DNA from: Oceanimonas aquatica
Lineage (GTDB): Bacteria; Pseudomonadota; Gammaproteobacteria; Enterobacterales; Aeromonadaceae
DNA length: 64,000 nt
Assembly (NCBI RefSeq): GCF_030732065.1
Contig: NZ_JAVBHX010000009.1
Location: 116,647-180,646, forward strand
Direction: 5' to 3'
Part shown: in pieces, positions 60,152 to 64,000 of the stretch
Numbering within the stretch: the first letter of the stretch is position 1
Layout: each line of letters begins with the position of its first letter
The notes under the pieces: generated by a model
What the model was told of the DNA's origin: nothing
The model's input: the letters and a program-made list of their open reading frames with translations, nothing else
Database searches by the model: none
Program-made: the position numbers and the translations under genes

Positions 60152-61450
60152 ATGGTGCAACGTTGGCTGCTGTGGCTGCTGCTGTTTGTCGGGCCGGCGG
60201 CGGCGGAGGTACGGTTGACGCCGGCCTCCGTTGCCGCCTTCGATTCGGTGGCGGCCGGCGAAACCGTGATCCTTGAGCCGGGTATCTACCCGGCCTTGCG
60301 CCTGACTAAACCCCTGACCCTGAAAGGCGAAGCCGGTGCCGTGATCGACGCCGGTGGCCAGGGCCATGGCCTGTATCTGGGTGCGCCCGGCATTGGCGTG
60401 TTCGATCTGGCCATTCGCAACTGGGGGGCGGATCTGGGGGAGCTGAACGCAGGCATTTTTATCAGTGGCCAGGCCAGTGACGCCGAGGTGGCCCGAGTGC
60501 AACTCATTGGCCCCGGCTTTGGTATCTGGGCCGAAAGTGCCAAGCGCCTGTATCTGCATCACAACGACATTGAAGGTGATACGTCATTGCGTTCCCAGGA
60601 CAGGGGCAACGGCATTCATCTCTTTGATGTGGGTGATAGCCTGGTGGCGAATAACCGCATACGCCGGGTACGCGACGGCATCTACATCAATTACAGCCAT
60701 CATAATCGCCTGGTGGACAATCGCATGAGCGAACTGCGCTACGGCATTCACTACATGTACTCCAACAACAACGAAGTCACCGGCAATATCACCGAGCATA
60801 CCCGCACCGGTTATGCGCTGATGCAGTCCCGGCAGCTGACGGTAACCGGTAATGTGTCGAAGCAGGATGAGAACTACGGCATTCTGATGAATTACATTAC
60901 CTACTCCAGAATCAGCGGCAACCGGGTCAGTGATGTGCGGGCCAACAGCCGGTTGATCAATCCCAGAGGCGCCGAGGGCAAGGCCATGTTTGCCTATCAG
61001 GCGGTGGGTAACGAGATCAGCGACAACTGGCTGGCTCACAGTGATCTGGGCCTGCACATGACGGCCGGCTCGGAGCAGAATCATATTTTTGGCAATGCCC
61101 TGGTAGGCAACCGTACTCAGGTGCGCTATGTCTCCAACCGGCCTCAGGAATGGTCCCGGGATGGCCGGGGCAACTACTGGAGCGATTATCTGGGCTGGGA
61201 TCTGGATCAGAACGGCCTGGGGGACATTCCCCACGAACCCAACGACGGCATGGACAGGGTATTGTGGCAATATCCGGCGGCCCGCTGGCTGCTGAATGCG
61301 CCTGTGGTCAGCCTGCTGCGCTGGATCCAACAGCAGTTTCCGGTGTTCCGGGGGCCGGGCGTCACCGATTCCTATCCGTTAATGGCATTGCCGGACACCA
61401 TGGCCGAAGGGAGGCGCGATGAGCATTATTCGCTTACGGCAGGTCGTTAA
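60152..61450 (+). CDS. nosD: NosD, periplasmic copper-site maturation protein
   Basis: 432 residues. Signal peptide MVQRWLLWLLLFVGPAAA. The body is a right-handed parallel beta-helix of the CASH type, with repeated segments such as NRIRRVRDGIYINYSHHNRLVDNRMSELRYGIHYMYSNNNEVTGN. With NosF and NosY it is required for CuZ assembly in NosZ. Eight bases lie after nosZ, and its end overlaps nosF by 32 bases. Confidence 0.95.
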   Translation: MVQRWLLWLLLFVGPAAAEVRLTPASVAAFDSVAAGETVILEPGIYPALRLTKPLTLKGEAGAVIDAGGQGHGLYLGAPGIGVFDLAIRNWGADLGELNAGIFISGQASDAEVARVQLIGPGFGIWAESAKRLYLHHNDIEGDTSLRSQDRGNGIHLFDVGDSLVANNRIRRVRDGIYINYSHHNRLVDNRMSELRYGIHYMYSNNNEVTGNITEHTRTGYALMQSRQLTVTGNVSKQDENYGILMNYITYSRISGNRVSDVRANSRLINPRGAEGKAMFAYQAVGNEISDNWLAHSDLGLHMTAGSEQNHIFGNALVGNRTQVRYVSNRPQEWSRDGRGNYWSDYLGWDLDQNGLGDIPHEPNDGMDRVLWQYPAARWLLNAPVVSLLRWIQQQFPVFRGPGVTDSYPLMALPDTMAEGRRDEHYSLTAGR

Positions 61451-62345
61451 ATGCTTTTCCGGGCGTGAGGTACTGAAACGCATCTCGCTGGAGGTGCAGC
61501 CCGGCGAGGTACTGGGGCTGCTGGGCCATAACGGCGCCGGCAAGACCACCACCATCAAGCTGATCCTCGGCCTGCTGCAACCCGATGACGGCGACGTCAG
61601 GGTGATGGAACGGGATCCGGCAAGCAGTGACTTTCGCGAGCTCCGCCGGCACCTGGGCTTTTTGCAGGAAAACGTCAGTTTTTACGATCAGCTTAGCGGT
61701 GCCGAGGTGATCACCTATCTGGCGAAACTCAAGGGCATGGAACCGGCCCAGGGCATGGCCTTGCTGGAGCGGCTGGGGCTGATTGATGCCGCCAACCGCC
61801 GGGTAAAAACCTATTCCAAGGGCATGCGGCAGCGGCTGGGGCTGGCTCAGGCGCTGCTGGGGCAACCCAGAATACTGTTGCTGGACGAACCGACGGTCGG
61901 GCTGGATCCGGTGGCCACTCACCACTTTTATGAGCAAATCGACGAACTGCGCCGGCAGGGCTGCGCCATTGTGCTGTGCTCTCATGTGCTGGCAGGGGTC
62001 GAGCCCTATCTGGACAGAGTGGCGGTGATGGGGCAGGGGCGTCTGCTGGCGGCAGGCAGTCTCGACGCCCTGCGTGCCGAGTCCCGCCTGCCGGTGACCC
62101 TGACCCTGCAGGGCAGGGAGCTGTTACCGGCCCTTCCGGCGCGCTTTCACTCACTGGTAACCGAAGCCAGTGAGCAGCAACTGGTGCTGCAGGCGGACGC
62201 CGCCGGGCAAAGAGTGCTGGCAGAGGTGATCTGCAGCCTGCCGGACATAGAGCAATTCCAGTGGCAACAACCCAACCTGCCCGAACTGTATCAACATATC
62301 TGCTATGGAGCCGCCGATGCGCACACTGCTGATCATTGCCCATAA
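61419..62345 (+). CDS. nosF: NosF, ABC transporter ATPase for NosZ maturation
   Basis: 308 residues. Walker A GHNGAGKTT, signature YSKGMRQRLGLAQALLG and Walker B RILLLDEPTVGLD are complete. Partner of NosY. GGGAGG precedes the ATG; the start lies inside the nosD end and its own end overlaps nosY by 29 bases, giving a chain of coupled genes. Confidence 0.96.
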   Translation: MSIIRLRQVVKCFSGREVLKRISLEVQPGEVLGLLGHNGAGKTTTIKLILGLLQPDDGDVRVMERDPASSDFRELRRHLGFLQENVSFYDQLSGAEVITYLAKLKGMEPAQGMALLERLGLIDAANRRVKTYSKGMRQRLGLAQALLGQPRILLLDEPTVGLDPVATHHFYEQIDELRRQGCAIVLCSHVLAGVEPYLDRVAVMGQGRLLAAGSLDALRAESRLPVTLTLQGRELLPALPARFHSLVTEASEQQLVLQADAAGQRVLAEVICSLPDIEQFQWQQPNLPELYQHICYGAADAHTADHCP

Positions 62346-63153
62346 GGAATGGCTGGATGGCATTCGCAACCGCTGGATACTGGCCATCGCCATCGTGCTG
62401 TGGGCTATGGCGGTGGGGCTGGCCTACTTTGGCGGTGTCGCCTCCGGCCTGGTGGGCTTTACCTCCATTGAATCCACTCTGGCGAGTCTGGCCAGCCTGG
62501 CGGTGGTGATACTGCCATTGATCGCCCTGATGCTGGGGCACGACGCCCTGATTGGCGAGGCGGAGCGGGGCACCCTGCTGTTATTGATGACCTACCCGTT
62601 GAGCCCCGGGCAACTGCTGACCGGCAAGTTCACCGGACAGGCGCTGATGCTGGCAGTGGCCACCGGGCTGGGGTTTGGCAGTGCCGCCCTGACCCTGCTG
62701 CTGTTTACCGACGGCCTTGATGCTGCTCTGGTGGCGCGGTTGTTCGGTGCTCTGATTGTTTCCGCGATTCTGCTCGGCTGGATTTTTCTGGCCATGGCCT
62801 ATGCCCTCAGTGCCTGGGTCAGTGAAAAGGGCAAGGCTGCCGGTGCCTCGCTGCTGCTCTGGTTCTTTTTCGTGGTGGTGTTCGATCTGCTGATGCTGGG
62901 CCTGCTGGTGGGCCTGCCGGAACAACTGAATTTCTCCTCATTGCCCTATCTGATGCTGCTCAACCCGGCGGATGTGTTCCGCATTTTCAATCTGGAGCTG
63001 CTGTCGGACAGCGAGGTCAAAACCGGAGTGATGGCGGCAAGCAGCGAGCTGGCCCTGGGCTCGGCGGGGCTGCTGGGCAGCCTGCTGGTGTGGCTTGCAT
63101 CGCTGGTGGGGCTGGCTCGTTTTCTGTTTCAACGGTCACTGACAAGGATATAA
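62317..63153 (+). CDS. nosY: NosY, ABC transporter permease for NosZ maturation
   Basis: 278 residues with about six membrane helices. MRTLLIIAHKEWLDGIRNRW is the family N-terminus; GGAG lies six bases before the ATG at 62317, which is preferred over an ATG at 62305. Forms the membrane part of the NosFY complex with NosD. Confidence 0.95.
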   Translation: MRTLLIIAHKEWLDGIRNRWILAIAIVLWAMAVGLAYFGGVASGLVGFTSIESTLASLASLAVVILPLIALMLGHDALIGEAERGTLLLLMTYPLSPGQLLTGKFTGQALMLAVATGLGFGSAALTLLLFTDGLDAALVARLFGALIVSAILLGWIFLAMAYALSAWVSEKGKAAGASLLLWFFFVVVFDLLMLGLLVGLPEQLNFSSLPYLMLLNPADVFRIFNLELLSDSEVKTGVMAASSELALGSAGLLGSLLVWLASLVGLARFLFQRSLTRI

Positions 63154-63155
63154 AT

Positions 63156-63656
63156 ATGCGTATGTATGGATTGCTGCTGGCCTCTCTGTTGCTGGCCGGG
63201 TGCGGAGAGCCAGGTGCGGATGCGCTGGCACGGCAGGCGGTGGCCATTGAGCAGGGCGACGAGTGCCATCTGTGCGGCATGGTAATCAGCCGGTTTCCCG
63301 GTCCCAAGGGCGAAGCCTATGAGCAGGGCGTGGAAGAGGTTCGCAAGTTTTGCTCCACCCGGGATCTGCTGAACTGGGCGCTGGAGCCGGAAAACCGCCA
63401 TGCCCGCCAGGAAATATGGGTGCACGACATGAGTGAGGTGCCCTGGGAGCAGCCCGATGATGAACACTTTATCAATGCCGAAACTGCCTGGTATGTCGTA
63501 GGCTCCAGCCAGGCCGGTGCCATGGGGCCGACCCCGGCCAGCTTTGGTGACAGAGCCGTGGCAGACGCTTTTGCCGGTCAGTATGGCGGTGAGGTACTTG
63601 GCTTTGAGCAGTTAACCCTGGATAAACTTAATAAAAATGGCCGTGGTATGCACTGA
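63156..63656 (+). CDS. nosL: NosL, copper chaperone lipoprotein
   Basis: 166 residues. Lipobox in LLASLLLAGC. The mature protein has the copper(I)-binding pattern CHLCGM. NosL delivers copper to the NosDFY complex for NosZ. Start at 63156 with AAGGA upstream, two bases after nosY; an in-frame ATG at 63090 lies inside nosY and lacks the lipobox spacing. Last gene of nosRZDFYL; no clear terminator follows. Confidence 0.95.
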   Translation: MRMYGLLLASLLLAGCGEPGADALARQAVAIEQGDECHLCGMVISRFPGPKGEAYEQGVEEVRKFCSTRDLLNWALEPENRHARQEIWVHDMSEVPWEQPDDEHFINAETAWYVVGSSQAGAMGPTPASFGDRAVADAFAGQYGGEVLGFEQLTLDKLNKNGRGMH

Positions 63657-63743
63657 TGTGTGTATAACTCTGTGTCTAACTTGTGCTTTTGCTGGGTTAA
63701 TAAGCATTCGGTGTTAAAGGCCGTATTTTTGTTAAAAAAGCCC

Positions 63744-63771
63744 TTGCGCAAAATCGGCCGGTCCCTATAAT
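63744..63771 (+). promoter_or_regulatory. rrn P1 promoter
   Basis: TTGCGC (63744-63749), 16-bp spacer, TATAAT (63766-63771), with a GC-rich discriminator (gcgcatcc) expected for stringent control. Confidence 0.85.
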
Positions 63772-63848
63772 GCGCATCCACTGACACGGGGCAACACGCC
63801 AACGGTCACAAGGGTTGAAAGCGAACCAAACAAAGTTCAAATCAACGC

Positions 63849-63876
63849 TTGACGAACAAAAAGGATTGCGTAGAAT
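63849..63876 (+). promoter_or_regulatory. rrn P2 promoter
   Basis: TTGACG (63849-63854), 16-bp spacer, TAGAAT (63871-63876), again with a GC-rich discriminator (gcgcagcc). Confidence 0.85.
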
Positions 63877-63905
63877 GCGCAGCCCTGACCAGCGAAAGCG
63901 GTCAA

Positions 63906-63917
63906 CGCTCTTTAACA
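63906..63917 (+). promoter_or_regulatory. boxA antitermination site of the rRNA leader
   Basis: CGCTCTTTAACA differs from the rRNA boxA consensus TGCTCTTTAACA at one base. In the leader RNA it is bound by NusB and S10 (NusE, encoded by rpsJ here). Confidence 0.9.
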
Positions 63918-64000
63918 ATTTATCAAGCAAACTGTGTGGGCACTCGCAGTCGATTGAGAAACAAAAAATATTGTTTTTCAATGATTTGTGAAGTGCACTA

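Larger units (their letters stand above)
63657..64000 (+). other. rRNA operon promoter and leader region (16S gene lies beyond the window)
   Basis: No protein gene. It contains an A/T-rich UP-like segment (about 63723-63741), promoters P1 and P2, and a leader with boxA and GTGTGGGCACTCGCAGTC text typical of Aeromonas-type rrn leaders. The 16S gene should begin roughly 60 bases past 64000. Confidence 0.85.

Noticed and set aside
63090..63155. Longer nosL starting inside nosY.
   Set aside because: It would put 22 residues before the signal peptide; the ATG at 63156 has AAGGA and a proper lipobox distance.

Overview
The window is chromosomal DNA of a GC-rich gammaproteobacterium. A Shewanella-like 302-residue ornithine carbamoyltransferase, an argH not fused to argA, E. 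coli-like gene pairs (greB-tex, hslR-hslO, metJ/metBL), a complete nosRZDFYL cluster and Aeromonas-like rRNA leader sequence together point to Aeromonadales near Oceanimonas, Zobellella or Oceanisphaera. That genus-level placement is inference; nothing in the window proves it. No tRNA gene, CRISPR array, insertion sequence or prophage gene was seen.

Layout, left half. Positions 1-9.8 kb hold a mixed set: an ADP-ribosylglycohydrolase-like protein, greB-tex, a periplasmic catalase-like peroxidase, a COG0523 zinc GTPase divergent from a DUF1826 gene across a Zur-like box, an AT-richer lipoprotein gene, a 34-residue CxxC microprotein overlapping a GNAT-like gene, rof, and an Lrp-family regulator followed by a G-quadruplex-type repeat. 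From 10-21.6 kb come ydeP and fdhD with a divergent LysR regulator, a PAS-GGDEF-EAL protein, pckA, hslR-hslO, and nudE-cysQ. From 21.6-26.5 kb are metJ and metBL around three tandem met boxes, a NUDIX gene and a YeaQ-type membrane protein. From 26.6-31.5 kb is a probable iron-responsive operon (imelysin, di-heme DUF1111 protein, imelysin, DUF1513), followed by ybaK and ppc.

Layout, right half. argE is divergent from argCBFGH over a tandem ARG box pair (34.9-41.9 kb). Then come the S10, spc and alpha ribosomal operons (42.1-56 kb), with recognisable promoters, leader hairpins and terminators. The nosRZDFYL cluster (56.1-63.7 kb) starts at an FNR/DNR-type box placed for class II activation. The window closes with two rRNA promoters and a boxA; the 16S gene itself lies beyond position 64000.

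How the genes fit together: ppc and pckA are the two opposing PEP/oxaloacetate steps. The arg genes cover acetylglutamate to arginine, except the acetylornithine aminotransferase and the first acetylation step. The met genes cover the aspartate kinase/homoserine dehydrogenase steps and cystathionine synthesis with their repressor. The nos genes encode nitrous oxide reductase with its electron-donor, copper-loading and export functions. Most of the window is housekeeping. The less explained material is the CxxC microprotein/GNAT-like pair, several intergenic repeat families, and two enzymes with altered active-site motifs.
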